Assembly: GCA_009837395.1 (NCBI GenBank)
Contig: VXTP01000008.1
Coordinates: 62,001 to 126,000 of the forward strand
Direction of reading: 5' to 3'
Source: Gemmatimonadota bacterium
Lineage (GTDB): Bacteria > JAAXHH01
DNA: 64,000 nt
Part shown: positions 15,651 to 24,378 of the stretch, one piece after another
Layout of the letters: every line of letters begins with the position of its first letter
How positions within the stretch are numbered: the first letter of the stretch is position 1
Position numbers and translations under genes: made by a program
The notes under the pieces: model-generated
Databases searched by the model: none
Seen by the model: the letters and a program-made list of their open reading frames with translations, nothing else
What the model was told of the DNA's origin: nothing

Positions 15651-18359
15651 CTAGGGTCCGGGCTCATCACCGGCTCCTTTTAGATCCTTGATCATGTCCT
15701 GTACGACCGTATCCCCCGGAGCGATCCGCTGCCACTTTTCGAGCGTTTCTAGCATGCGGTCCGAATCATCCATCTGGAAATAGAGATTCACCAGTTGATC
15801 GTATCCGGTAGCGAATTCGGGATGGGCGGAAACGCCCCGTTCCAGCAGTTCGGCGGCCTCCGCCTCGCGGCCCAGTCTCCGCAGGGACTGGCTCAGTATG
15901 GTATACCCGTCGAAGGTACTGAATTCCCCGGCCAGTTCCGACGCAAGACCCTCGACGGCGGCAAACTCGCCCTGGTCAGCGTTGAACTGGATGAGCATCA
16001 GCCGTTCAAGCGCGCCGTTCGTGATGTTGTACTCCAGGTACTTTTCCATGGTCTCGATGGCCTGGTCCGGCCGGCCGCGTCTCCACTGGTTCAGCGCCAG
16101 TTGATGGAAGGACACGGTGTAGTTCCGCAGGAGGGTGCGAATCTGCGGGTCCTTGTAGACCTCCGGATTCGCGATGCCGCGGTACTGGTAGACGTTCCAG
16201 AGGTTGTGCCGGGTTCGCTCCACGTCCATCAGGTCCGGATCGGGATCCGGCAGGACCTGCCAGACCATGCCTTCCAACTGCATGTAATCATCCAGGCCCA
16301 CGTCGTTCTCCGGCGAGACGGTCACGGCGAAGTATACGGGTCTTTCCCAGTTGTTCTGCTCCAGGATGTGCAGGATCATCAGGTCCTGGACCCTGAGATA
16401 ACCGATGTCCTCTCCCAGCATGCCGGCCGGGGGCACGGTCCACGTAATGCCCGCGTGATTCACCTCCCGTTCCTCCCAGCCCTGGATATTCAGCATGTCG
16501 ATGGTCTCGTCGGCCAGGGCGATTGGCACCTTCGGCTCCATGTGCTTCAGTTGCTTGATGTACCAGTTCGTGTTGAGCAGGCTGAGATTGATCACCCGCA
16601 CGTCCTTGCGGAGGCCTTCCACCTCCTGGAGGAACCAGAGCGTGAAGGTGTCGTTGTCGCCGTTCGTGAAGATGAGACCGTTCTCGTCGCAGGACTGCAG
16701 CATGTTGTAGGCGTAGTCGTAGGGTATGTAGTTGCCTTCCCGGGAATGGGACTCGTAATGATAGGCGAAGGGGACCAGGGGCAGCGCGGTCATCAGCACG
16801 GCGATGCCGGCCGTTCCCTTCTCCACGGGCAGCCGCAGCCGGCCCAGCCAGACGCCGACCTGGTTCAGCAGCGACCGGACGCCGATGCCCATCAGCACCG
16901 CGGCGAATACGAAGGCGGGGGTGTAGAAGTAGTCCCGGATGCGAACCTCCCGCTGTATGCCCCGCGAACCGTCCGAAAAGTTCATGTAGAGGATGAGCCC
17001 GACGCTGCAGATCAGCAGCATGGCGCCCAGGAAGACTATGCTGCGCCGGTCCCGTTCCGCCTGAGAGACGATGCCCAGGGCGACCAGCAGGACGGGAAAA
17101 AGCCAGAAGGGAAAGGACGGGGCGCTGAACTGACGGGAAAAGAACCGCCAGAACCCCATGTTCTCTCCGTTTCCGAACTGGGAGGACCAGCTGCCCTTTC
17201 GGTTGAACATCGATTCGAACATGCTTTCCTGGCCGTACTGCTTGCGTTCCAGGAACCCCTCGAAATTCTGCCAGGTCGACGGATCGTTCTCGTTGATGAT
17301 GGGCTGCTGGGCCGCCCGGATCGGCACGTAGAAATTCACGGAATAGCCCAGTACGGCGAGAAAGAGCACTACCGTCCAGAACGGCCACTTGTAGCGCCCG
17401 GGATCGTCGGCCGTAGCCGAGACCAGGGCGAGGGCCGCGCTCACCAGCGCCAGGCTGAACATCACCGTGCCGAACGTGGCCTCGAATCCGCCGATCACGA
17501 TCAGCGGAAGGCCGTTGTATGCGCCCACGCCCTCCATGCCGAAGAACATCACGGCGACGGCGAATATGCACAGCAGCGCCAGGTATCCCCACGGCAGCCG
17601 CCCCCTGGTGAGGACCAGTCCGGCGATGGCGAGGGGAATCGTGACGAAAAACACGTCGATGGAGGCCACGACGCTGAACAGGATCAGGCCCATGACCGCG
17701 CAAAGCAGCACCAGCTTCCGGTTCGAACGGATGACCCGGTCCGTGAAAACCACGCAGAGGAACGCGGCCGGCAGAATCAGCATGGTAAACATGTGCACGG
17801 CGATGCCGAGAAAGGCCAGGTAGCCGACCAGGAAGAGATAACGCTCGCTGCCGCTTTGCTCGTGCCGTTCGATCCAGTGCAGCATCAGCCAGGTACAGGA
17901 CGTCATGCACAGCATGGAGAGCGCGTAGGTTTCGGCTTCCACCGCGTTGAACCAGAACGTATCGGAGAAGGCCAGCAGAAGCCCGCCCGTCAACGCGCTG
18001 CAGCAGATGGCCAGGCTTTCGTAGAGGGACAGCCCGTCCCGGTTTCGGTTGAGCGTAACCGCCTTGACGATGACCAGGTAGACGGCCGTCACCGTGAGCG
18101 CGCTGAAGAGGCACGAGGAGAAATTAACCAGCCAGGCGGTGCCCAGGCCCAGATCGGGCAGTACGGTGAAGAGCCGGCCGATCAGGATGTAGAGGGGGGA
18201 TCCCGGCGGATGGGGTATGCCCAGGATATAGGATGCCGCGATGAATTCGCCGCCGTCCCAGAAGGGCACCGTGGGCGCGATGGTCCTGGTATACACAGCC
18301 AGCGACACGATGAACGCCACCGCCATGCCGGTCATGGAAACAACGCGATAAGCAACCAT
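15651..18359 (-). CDS. DUF2723 / GT117-family multispanning membrane protein with C-terminal TPR region
   Basis: A 902-residue protein. Residues ~1-560 contain about a dozen membrane helices with the family signature FWDGGEFIAASYILGIPHPPGSPLY near the N-terminus. This is the acidic-loop region of GT-C type transferases. A periplasmic domain follows, and from ~780 there are helical TPR-like repeats. DUF2723 proteins are predicted O-mannosyltransferase-like enzymes that use lipid-linked sugars to glycosylate secreted proteins. The neighbouring lipid-linked sugar synthase (GT2) and two GT4 enzymes fit that role. The start ATG at 18359 directly precedes the first helix. Confidence 0.85.
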   Translation of the reverse strand: MVAYRVVSMTGMAVAFIVSLAVYTRTIAPTVPFWDGGEFIAASYILGIPHPPGSPLYILIGRLFTVLPDLGLGTAWLVNFSSCLFSALTVTAVYLVIVKAVTLNRNRDGLSLYESLAICCSALTGGLLLAFSDTFWFNAVEAETYALSMLCMTSCTWLMLHWIERHEQSGSERYLFLVGYLAFLGIAVHMFTMLILPAAFLCVVFTDRVIRSNRKLVLLCAVMGLILFSVVASIDVFFVTIPLAIAGLVLTRGRLPWGYLALLCIFAVAVMFFGMEGVGAYNGLPLIVIGGFEATFGTVMFSLALVSAALALVSATADDPGRYKWPFWTVVLFLAVLGYSVNFYVPIRAAQQPIINENDPSTWQNFEGFLERKQYGQESMFESMFNRKGSWSSQFGNGENMGFWRFFSRQFSAPSFPFWLFPVLLVALGIVSQAERDRRSIVFLGAMLLICSVGLILYMNFSDGSRGIQREVRIRDYFYTPAFVFAAVLMGIGVRSLLNQVGVWLGRLRLPVEKGTAGIAVLMTALPLVPFAYHYESHSREGNYIPYDYAYNMLQSCDENGLIFTNGDNDTFTLWFLQEVEGLRKDVRVINLSLLNTNWYIKQLKHMEPKVPIALADETIDMLNIQGWEEREVNHAGITWTVPPAGMLGEDIGYLRVQDLMILHILEQNNWERPVYFAVTVSPENDVGLDDYMQLEGMVWQVLPDPDPDLMDVERTRHNLWNVYQYRGIANPEVYKDPQIRTLLRNYTVSFHQLALNQWRRGRPDQAIETMEKYLEYNITNGALERLMLIQFNADQGEFAAVEGLASELAGEFSTFDGYTILSQSLRRLGREAEAAELLERGVSAHPEFATGYDQLVNLYFQMDDSDRMLETLEKWQRIAPGDTVVQDMIKDLKGAGDEPGP

Positions 18360-18386
18360 GTGCTACAAATCCTTAGTCAATCCTCA

Positions 18387-18426
18387 GTCACCGGCCGAAT
18401 TCAAGCGTCATCGGCCGAATTCAAGC
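18387..18426. repeat. 20-base tandem duplication at the 3' end of the phosphoesterase gene
   Basis: GTCACCGGCCGAATTCAAGC (18387-18406) is followed directly by a second copy with one mismatch (18407-18426). The second copy encodes the last residues and stop of the phosphoesterase; the first lies just beyond the stop, so the repeat does not lengthen the protein. Confidence 0.85.
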
Positions 18427-19157
18427 CGCTCGGCGAGCAGGTCCGGCAGGCCGGCCTTGCGAATCTTCCGCTGCGCGGATTCCAGGTCGTAGGGAACCCG
18501 CTTTATTTCGATCTGCTTCATCTCCGTATCGTAAACGCAGTACGCCGCCCGGGGATCCCCGTCCCGCGGCTGGCCCACGCTGCCCACATTCACGATGTAT
18601 CTACGCTCTGAGGCCAGTTCAAGGGCCAGTTCAAGGGCGGACGGCGGAAGCTGTCTGCTGCGGTCCTCCGTGATCCGCTGCTCGAAAATCGCTGGCGCGT
18701 GCGTATGGCCCAGTGCGCAAAGCGCCACACCGGCGGGCATCGCATCGAAGGCTTCGTCCGCCTGCCAGGGCGAAGTCAGGTAGATCCACTCCTCCGGACG
18801 GTCCGGACTCGCGTGGACGATAAAAAGATCCTCGTTCCGCCGGACATAGGGCAACCCTCCCAGGTAGCGCCGGCCGTCCGGCGTAAGCTGCCGCCGCGTC
18901 CACCGTGCCGCTTCCGCCGCATAAGGGTTGAACGTGGAGATATCCAGCTTCCCGATCGCGGCATGGTCGTGATTGCCCGCGATCACGTCCGTCGTCAGTC
19001 CGGAAACGCGGTCGAGGCACGCATTGGGACTGGCGCCGTATCCAACGATGTCGCCCAGGCAAAGATAATGGCCGATACGCTCACCGGCCATCGCTTCGAG
19101 TACGGCATCCAGCGCTTCCAGGTTTCCATGAATATCGGACAGAAGGCCGTATCGCAC
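18408..19157 (-). CDS. Metallophosphoesterase (YfcE/MJ0936-like)
   Basis: A 249-residue calcineurin-fold phosphoesterase. Metal-binding motifs are visible: SDIHGNLEAL (D-x-H), GDIVGYG, GNHDHA, and ALGHTHAP near the C-terminal half. It probably hydrolyses phosphodiesters or phosphomonoesters with two metal ions in the cytoplasm; the substrate is unknown. It starts with GTG at 19157. An ELALELA stretch comes from a 12-base duplication at 18612-18635. It lies 48 bases upstream of the DUF2723 gene and 49 bases downstream of nusB, all in the same direction. Confidence 0.85.
   Translation of the reverse strand: MRYGLLSDIHGNLEALDAVLEAMAGERIGHYLCLGDIVGYGASPNACLDRVSGLTTDVIAGNHDHAAIGKLDISTFNPYAAEAARWTRRQLTPDGRRYLGGLPYVRRNEDLFIVHASPDRPEEWIYLTSPWQADEAFDAMPAGVALCALGHTHAPAIFEQRITEDRSRQLPPSALELALELASERRYIVNVGSVGQPRDGDPRAAYCVYDTEMKQIEIKRVPYDLESAQRKIRKAGLPDLLAERLEFGR
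18612..18635. repeat. Perfect 12-base in-frame tandem duplication
   Basis: GGCCAGTTCAAG occurs twice in direct succession inside the phosphoesterase gene and adds four residues. Confidence 0.9.
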
Positions 19158-19206
19158 GTCGAGGTTTCATTCCCTGTGTATGCGCCGGCAAGCCGATCGG
19201 GCGGTA

Positions 19207-19641
19207 TCAGGCCTGGTCCGCCGCCGTGAGATGTCTCGCGGCCACGGCGTCCAGGACGCCGTTTACGAACCCGCCGGACTGTTCCGTGCTGTACTTCTTG
19301 GCCAGTTCGATCGCTTCGTTGATGGATACCGCCGTCGGGATATCGAGAAAGGCGATGAGTTCGCAGGCGCCCAGCCGGAGGATGCAGTCGTCGATGCGGG
19401 CCACGCGGTCCCGGTCCCAGTGCCGCACCACCGCGGTGATGTGCCCGTTCACGGTCTCTTCGTGCTGCAGCAGCCGATCGATCAGCGCCTCGGCGAAACG
19501 CCGGGCTTGCTCGGACGCCAGGGGCCACCCGGGCAACCCGGGAAGGGCCTTCCCGGGATCCCCCCCGGTCTGTTCGGAAAGATAAAGCGACTGCAACGCC
19601 AGTTCACGGCCCAGGCGACGCTCCCCCGCGCGTACGTTCAC
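19207..19641 (-). CDS. nusB: Transcription antitermination protein NusB
   Basis: A 144-residue all-helical RNA-binding protein that acts with NusE, NusG and boxA RNA in rRNA antitermination. Family features: [13 protein letters not shown] at the start, then the C-terminal [29 protein letters not shown]. The start is GTG at 19641, whose last two bases form the TGA stop of ribH (GTGA overlap). The longer open frame upstream belongs to another frame of ribH. ribH-nusB is a common bacterial pairing. Residues ~24-42 ([16 protein letters not shown]) form a Gly/Pro-rich insertion compared with usual NusB. Confidence 0.93.
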   Translation of the reverse strand: MNVRAGERRLGRELALQSLYLSEQTGGDPGKALPGLPGWPLASEQARRFAEALIDRLLQHEETVNGHITAVVRHWDRDRVARIDDCILRLGACELIAFLDIPTAVSINEAIELAKKYSTEQSGGFVNGVLDAVAARHLTAADQA

Positions 19642-20135
19642 TCCTGATCCCCTGGTCCGTCCGGCCCGCCTAGCTTGCGCATCACGTCCACCATTTCCAC
19701 GGCGGCCAGCGCGGCGTCCCAACCCCGGTTGCCCGCCTTCGTACCCGCCCGTTCGATGGCCTGTTCGAGGTTTTCCGTGGTCAACACGCCGAAGATCACC
19801 GGCACGCCGGTATCCCGGGCCGCGGCGGCGATCCCGCTGGCCGCTTCCCCGGCCACGTAGTCGAAGTGGGGCGTGGCGCCGCGGATGACGCATCCCAGGC
19901 AGATCACGGCGCCGTAACGCCCGCTTGCCGCCATGTTCCGGGCCACCAGGGGAATCTCGAAAGCCCCCGGCACCCAGGCCACGTCGATCCGGCCTTCATC
20001 CACTCCGTGGCGGTGAAGCCCGTCCAGCGCGCCTTTCAGCAGGGACTCGGTGATGAACCCGTTGAAACGGCCGGCCACGATGGCGTACCGGACGTCTCCT
20101 CCGCTCTCCACGCTGCCTTCAATGGTTCTCGTCAC
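19638..20135 (-). CDS. ribH: 6,7-dimethyl-8-ribityllumazine synthase
   Basis: A 165-residue lumazine synthase. It condenses 3,4-dihydroxy-2-butanone 4-phosphate with the ribitylamino-pyrimidine, the penultimate step of riboflavin synthesis. Motifs: [46 protein letters not shown] (with the catalytic His) and [12 protein letters not shown]. The start is GTG at 20135 with GGAG about 8 bases upstream, 11 bases after the ribBA stop. The open frame extends to 20249 but would lie inside ribBA and add an unrelated Arg-rich N-terminus. Confidence 0.94.
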   Translation of the reverse strand: MTRTIEGSVESGGDVRYAIVAGRFNGFITESLLKGALDGLHRHGVDEGRIDVAWVPGAFEIPLVARNMAASGRYGAVICLGCVIRGATPHFDYVAGEAASGIAAAARDTGVPVIFGVLTTENLEQAIERAGTKAGNRGWDAALAAVEMVDVMRKLGGPDGPGDQE

Positions 20136-20146
20136 GCAGGCACTCC

Positions 20147-21397
20147 TTAAAGCAGGCTGTCGAATCCGACGTCGTCCGGCGGCTCTTCGAGGTCGAGCAG
20201 GTGACCCAGCTTCCCACGCTTGGTCTTGAGATATCCCACGTTGTAACAATTCGGAAAAGTCTGCAGTGGGACGCGTTCGGTCACCTCAAGGCCGTACCCC
20301 TCGATCCCGAACCGTTTCGACGGGTTGTTGGTCATGATCCGGATCGTAGTCAGCCCGAGGTCCGCCAGGATCTGGGAACCGATCCCGTAGTCGCGCGCGT
20401 CCACGGGCAGGCCCAGCGCCAGGTTCGCTTCCACCGTGTCATGACCCTGGTCCTGGAGGGCGTAGGCCCTGAGCTTGTTGGCCAGTCCGATGCCCCGTCC
20501 CTCCTGGCGCATGTAAAGGAGCACGCCGCTGCCTTCGTCGCTGATGCGCTTGAGCGCCTGCTGAAGCTGGTCGCCGCAATCGCATCGCATGGAACCGAAA
20601 ACATCCCCCGTGAGACACTGGGAGTGCACGCGGACGAGCACGTTCGGCTCACCGTCCACGTTGCCCTTGACCAGGGCGACGTGGTGGTCGCCGGTCAACT
20701 GGTCCTCGTACAGGTGGGACTCGAATTCCCCGTGCCTGCTGGGGATGGTCGTGGTGACCACCCGCTTGACGAGTTTCTCGCTGCGCCGGCGGTACTCGAT
20801 CAGGTCCTTGATCGTGATGATCTTCAGGTCGTGCTCGTTCGCGATCTCGACCAGCCTGGGCAGGCGGGCCATGGACCCGTCGTCGTCCATGATCTCGCAG
20901 AGCACGCCTGCGGGATAGAGACCGGCCAGCTTCACCAGGTCGACCGTGGCCTCGGTGTGTCCGGCCCGGCGCAAGACGCCGCCGTCGAAGGCCTGCAGCG
21001 GGAAGATGTGGCCCGGGCGCGCCAGGTCGTCGGGCCTGCTTTCCGGACGGACGAACACCTGGACCGTCTCGGCGCGGTCCGCCGCGGAAATGCCCGACGT
21101 GGTACCATTCACGGCATCGACGGATACGGTGAAGCGCGTGCTGTGCAACGCCGTATTGACCTCTTCGCCGACCATGGCGGGCACCTTCAGTTCTTCCAGG
21201 CGTTCGCGCGTGGTCGGAAGGCAGATCAGTCCACGGCCGTACCGGGCCATGAAATTGATGGCCGCCGGAGTCGTTCTTTCGGCGGCCATGATGAAATCGC
21301 CTTCGTTTTCGCGGTCTTCGTCGTCGATGACAATCAGTATGTGCCCGGACTTGATCTCCTCGACCGCTTCCGGGATGGAACAAAAGGGGGACGACAT
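20147..21397 (-). CDS. ribBA: Bifunctional 3,4-dihydroxy-2-butanone-4-phosphate synthase / GTP cyclohydrolase II
   Basis: A 416-residue two-domain enzyme supplying both precursors of riboflavin. Residues ~1-205 are the DHBP synthase domain with the acidic active site [10 protein letters not shown] (26-35) and [11 protein letters not shown]. Residues ~210-400 are GTP cyclohydrolase II with zinc-binding Cys in [20 protein letters not shown] and the catalytic region [11 protein letters not shown]. It is the third gene of ribD-ribE-ribBA-ribH-nusB, 85 bases after ribE. The gap shows no riboswitch. Confidence 0.96.
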   Translation of the reverse strand: MSSPFCSIPEAVEEIKSGHILIVIDDEDRENEGDFIMAAERTTPAAINFMARYGRGLICLPTTRERLEELKVPAMVGEEVNTALHSTRFTVSVDAVNGTTSGISAADRAETVQVFVRPESRPDDLARPGHIFPLQAFDGGVLRRAGHTEATVDLVKLAGLYPAGVLCEIMDDDGSMARLPRLVEIANEHDLKIITIKDLIEYRRRSEKLVKRVVTTTIPSRHGEFESHLYEDQLTGDHHVALVKGNVDGEPNVLVRVHSQCLTGDVFGSMRCDCGDQLQQALKRISDEGSGVLLYMRQEGRGIGLANKLRAYALQDQGHDTVEANLALGLPVDARDYGIGSQILADLGLTTIRIMTNNPSKRFGIEGYGLEVTERVPLQTFPNCYNVGYLKTKRGKLGHLLDLEEPPDDVGFDSLL

Positions 21398-21482
21398 GCT
21401 TAATAACCGTGTTTTTCGGTCGCCCGGTCTCGGCGGATCCCGGACTGTACTGTGCTTGAACCGCCGCCGGGTCTTGCCGACG

Positions 21483-22169
21483 CTACATGCGCTCTTTCAA
21501 CCAGGATTCGGTGATGGGTGACGGACCCGGGTGCGCTCCCCGGTTCGTATCGCTGCCGGCATGCAAAAGGGACGCGACATACCGGCCGATCATGTCCACT
21601 TCTATGTTCACCTGGTCACCGATCCGCCTTCCGCCGAACGTCGTAATCGACGCGGTGTGAGGGATGATCGATACGGCGGCCAAACTACCCGTCAGACCGG
21701 CGATTGTCAAGCTTATTCCATCCAGTGCGATGGACCCTTTCTCGATGACGAAGGGCGTCAGATCATCCGGTATTTCCACCTCGTACCACAGGCTGTTGCC
21801 CCGTTCTTCCCGCGCCGCGATGCGTCCTACGCCGTCCACGTGCCCCTGGACCAGGTGGCCGTCAATACGGTCCGAAAGACGCAGCGGCCGCTCCAGGTTG
21901 ACCCGGTGCCCGACGTTCAGACTTCCGAAGGTCGTCCGGGAGACCGTTTCGGGTACGAGTTCTACGGAAAACGCCTCGCCGTCAGTGTCCACGACGGTCA
22001 GGCAGACGCCGTTGACGGCAACGCTGGCGCCCTGCTCGAAGTCCGGCGCCATGGACGGCGCTTCCACGGTCAGCTTGAGGCCGCCCGCGCCGTCGCCCGC
22101 GCTGTTTTCGCTCGCATCCCGGTCCAGTGACCGGACAACGCCCGTGGTTTCAACAATACCCGTGAACAT
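21483..22169 (-). CDS. ribE: Riboflavin synthase alpha chain
   Basis: A 228-residue protein with the duplicated lumazine-binding barrel. The first begins [12 protein letters not shown], with NGVCLTVV. The second has VQGHVDGVG, then [12 protein letters not shown]. It dismutates two lumazine molecules to riboflavin. It starts 27 bases after ribD and belongs to the same transcript. The C-terminal ~25 residues ([10 protein letters not shown]...) extend slightly beyond the typical end. Confidence 0.95.
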   Translation of the reverse strand: MFTGIVETTGVVRSLDRDASENSAGDGAGGLKLTVEAPSMAPDFEQGASVAVNGVCLTVVDTDGEAFSVELVPETVSRTTFGSLNVGHRVNLERPLRLSDRIDGHLVQGHVDGVGRIAAREERGNSLWYEVEIPDDLTPFVIEKGSIALDGISLTIAGLTGSLAAVSIIPHTASITTFGGRRIGDQVNIEVDMIGRYVASLLHAGSDTNRGAHPGPSPITESWLKERM

Positions 22170-22196
22170 GGTGCATACTCCCTGCCAGGTTCATGT

Positions 22197-23291
22197 TCAA
22201 GCATACCCCGGCGTGCCCGTGACGAGCAGGTCGTCGTCCAGTTGCTCCACTTGCGTATCGTTCAGTTGAATCGCCTTCGAAAGGTCGTCCAGTGCCAGGT
22301 CGGCGATCGACGGGATCCCCGCGCCCAGGATGCGTGGCGCAACGAAGCAGGCGATCCGGTCGACCGCACGCTCCCGCAGGAAGGAAGCGGCCACGCGGCT
22401 GCCGCCTTCCACCATGAGGGTCACGATCCCGACCTGGCCAAGGGCCGATTTGAGCGGCGCCAACGGTATGGACCCATCCCCGCCAGGCAATACCAGCACC
22501 TCGGCGCCCATCCCTTTCAACCCGTCCACCCGATCCGCGGGCGCGGTCTCCGCAACGCACACCGTCACCGGCGCATCGCCATTCAATACCTGGGCGTCCA
22601 GCGGTGTGCGGGCCCGGCTGTCGAGCACGATGCGACGGGGCTGGCGGCCGTCCACGTGCCGGACCGTGAGCCGCGGGTCGTCCGCCAGCACGGTGTCGAT
22701 ACCCACGAGCACGGCATCCGCCCGGCTGCGCATCAGGTGAACCCGTTTCCGCGCGGCCTCCCCGGTGATCCACTTCGAATGGCCGTTCCGCGTGGCGATG
22801 CGCCCGTCCAGCGTCTGGGCGAGCTTGAGCAGCACGAAGGGTTGGCCCGTTTCCCGGTGGCGCACGTAGGCCGCGTTCAGTTCCCGCGCTTCCGCTTCCA
22901 GCAGGCCCGTCTCCACGGTCATGCCGGCGGCGCGCAACCGCTCGATCCCCTTGCCTGAGACGCGCTGGTCCGGATCGGCCATGGCGACGTGGACGTGGGC
23001 GATGCCCGATGCGATGATCGCGTCCGTGCACGGCGGCGTACTGCCCTGGTGGCAGCAGGGCTCCAGGGTAACGTACAGCACGGCGCCCTGGGCGCGGCCG
23101 CCGGCCTCCTCGAGCGCCTGCGGCTCCGCGTGCGGCCCGCCGTACTCCCGATAATAACCCTCGCCCAGGACAACGCCGTCGCGGACGACCACGGAACCCA
23201 CCATGGGATTGGGACTGGTGCGCCCTATTCCCCGCGCCGCGAGGTCCAGCGCCTGGCGCATGAATACCGTGTCATGGTCCGATTTCGTCAT
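22197..23291 (-). CDS. ribD: Bifunctional riboflavin biosynthesis deaminase/reductase RibD
   Basis: A 364-residue enzyme. The N-terminal cytidine-deaminase fold has HAEPQALEEAG and PCCHQGSTPPC (zinc ligands). The C-terminal reductase (from ~150) has KLAQTLDGRIA, SKWITGEAARKRVH and VMVEGGSRVAAS. It carries out two successive steps after GTP ring opening. It is the first gene of the riboflavin operon. Its promoter (23297-23326) places the transcription start at or next to the ATG, so the mRNA may be leaderless, leaving no room for an FMN riboswitch. Confidence 0.95.
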   Translation of the reverse strand: MTKSDHDTVFMRQALDLAARGIGRTSPNPMVGSVVVRDGVVLGEGYYREYGGPHAEPQALEEAGGRAQGAVLYVTLEPCCHQGSTPPCTDAIIASGIAHVHVAMADPDQRVSGKGIERLRAAGMTVETGLLEAEARELNAAYVRHRETGQPFVLLKLAQTLDGRIATRNGHSKWITGEAARKRVHLMRSRADAVLVGIDTVLADDPRLTVRHVDGRQPRRIVLDSRARTPLDAQVLNGDAPVTVCVAETAPADRVDGLKGMGAEVLVLPGGDGSIPLAPLKSALGQVGIVTLMVEGGSRVAASFLRERAVDRIACFVAPRILGAGIPSIADLALDDLSKAIQLNDTQVEQLDDDLLVTGTPGYA

Positions 23292-23296
23292 GGCGT

Positions 23297-23326
23297 AAGC
23301 TAGGGGATTCGCGAAGAGGGTGTCAA
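23297..23326 (-). promoter_or_regulatory. Promoter of the riboflavin operon, likely leaderless
   Basis: On the minus strand TTGACA (23326-23321) and TAGCTT (23302-23297) are 18 bases apart. The predicted transcription start, about 7 bases past the -10, falls on the ribD ATG at 23291. Confidence 0.6.
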
Positions 23327-23337
23327 GCCTTTTGCCC

Positions 23338-23366
23338 TTGACAACAGGGGGTTAGCCCCCTAGTTT
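23338..23366 (+). promoter_or_regulatory. Promoter of ilvE with an inverted repeat filling the spacer
   Basis: TTGACA (23338-23343) and TAGTTT (23361-23366) are 17 bases apart. The spacer contains AGGGGG-TTAG-CCCCCT (23346-23361), an inverted repeat with 6-base arms in an operator-like position. No T-run follows on either strand, so it is not a terminator. This promoter and the ribD promoter are back to back within 70 bases. Confidence 0.6.
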
Positions 23367-23411
23367 GCGCCAGATTGTCGGCGCAGATCGAACCGCAGAA
23401 AGGAGACCTCG

Positions 23412-24335
23412 ATGGCCACCCTGCCGGAGGCCGAATACATCTGGTTCAATGGGAAGCTGGTACCCTGGCAAGACGCGAAGCTCCACGTGCTTTCCCACGT
23501 GGTGCACTACGGTTCGAGTTTCTTCGAAGGCATGCGCTGCTACAAGACGAAACACGGCTCCGCGGTGTTCCGGCTCCAGGAGCACGTGGACAGGCTCTTC
23601 GACTCCTGCAAGATTTACCGGGTGGAAATCCCCTACTCCAATGCGGAGATCAGCGAGGCCGTCCTGGAAACCATCCGGTCCAACAAGCACACCTCCTGTT
23701 ACGTCCGGCCCGTCGTGTACCGCGGGTACGGCATGCTGAGCGTCGACCCCCTGGGGTGCCCCGTGGAAGTCGCCATCGGGACCTGGGACTGGGGCGCCTA
23801 TCTCGGCGACGACGTAATGGAGAACGGCGTGGACGTGTGTATCTCCTCCTGGACCCGTCCCGCGCCGAATACCCACCCCGCCCTCTCCAAGGCCGGCGGG
23901 AACTACCTCAATTCCCAGTTGATCCGCATGGAGGCCATCGAGAACGGGTACAGCGAAGGCATCGCGCTGAACACCGACGGCCTGATCAGCGAGGGAAGCG
24001 GCGAGAACATCTTCGTCGTAAAGGAGGGCCGGGTCATCACCAACAGCCTGGCGGCCTCGGTCCTCGGCGGCATCACCCGCAACTCCGTCATGACGCTCGC
24101 CCAGGACGCCGGGTTCGAGGTCGTCGAACAGGACATCCCCCGGGAGATGCTCTACATCGCCGACGAGGTTTTTTTCGTGGGCAGCGCCGTGGAGGTGACG
24201 CCGGTCCGTTCCATCGACCGCATCACCGTCGGCGGCGGGTCTCGCGGTCCGGTCACGAAGGAGATTCAGGACAGGTTCTTCGCGGTCACCACCGGCGAAG
24301 GCGAAGATACCCACGGCTGGCTGACCTACGTTTGA
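23412..24335 (+). CDS. ilvE: Branched-chain-amino-acid aminotransferase (class IV PLP)
   Basis: A 307-residue fold-type IV PLP enzyme that transaminates Leu, Ile and Val with 2-oxoglutarate. Visible signatures: YIWFNGKLVPW, HYGSSFFEGMRCY, KAGGNYLNSQLI (with the PLP Lys nearby), EGSGENIFVV, and ITRNSVMTLAQ. ATG at 23412 follows AAAGGAG. It is transcribed from its own promoter, divergent from the riboflavin operon. The leucine genes leuC and leuD lie 22 kb away, so the branched-chain pathway is split. Confidence 0.92.
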   Translation: MATLPEAEYIWFNGKLVPWQDAKLHVLSHVVHYGSSFFEGMRCYKTKHGSAVFRLQEHVDRLFDSCKIYRVEIPYSNAEISEAVLETIRSNKHTSCYVRPVVYRGYGMLSVDPLGCPVEVAIGTWDWGAYLGDDVMENGVDVCISSWTRPAPNTHPALSKAGGNYLNSQLIRMEAIENGYSEGIALNTDGLISEGSGENIFVVKEGRVITNSLAASVLGGITRNSVMTLAQDAGFEVVEQDIPREMLYIADEVFFVGSAVEVTPVRSIDRITVGGGSRGPVTKEIQDRFFAVTTGEGEDTHGWLTYV

Positions 24336-24378
24336 TCTCCCGCGCGACAGTTGCCCGGTTTCCGGCGCGTAAGTAACC

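Noticed and set aside
15795-18611. A 938-codon plus-strand frame
   Set aside because: It is antisense to the DUF2723 gene; long antisense frames are common in GC-rich sequence, and its composition (His/Gln/Asp/Gly-rich) is typical of shadows.
23346-23361. AGGGGG-TTAG-CCCCCT as a terminator
   Set aside because: No T-run follows on either strand and it lies between a -35 and a -10, so it is more likely an operator.
21398-23411. FMN riboswitch in the riboflavin operon
   Set aside because: The region upstream of ribD is too short, and the gaps within the operon lack the conserved RFN pairing pattern.
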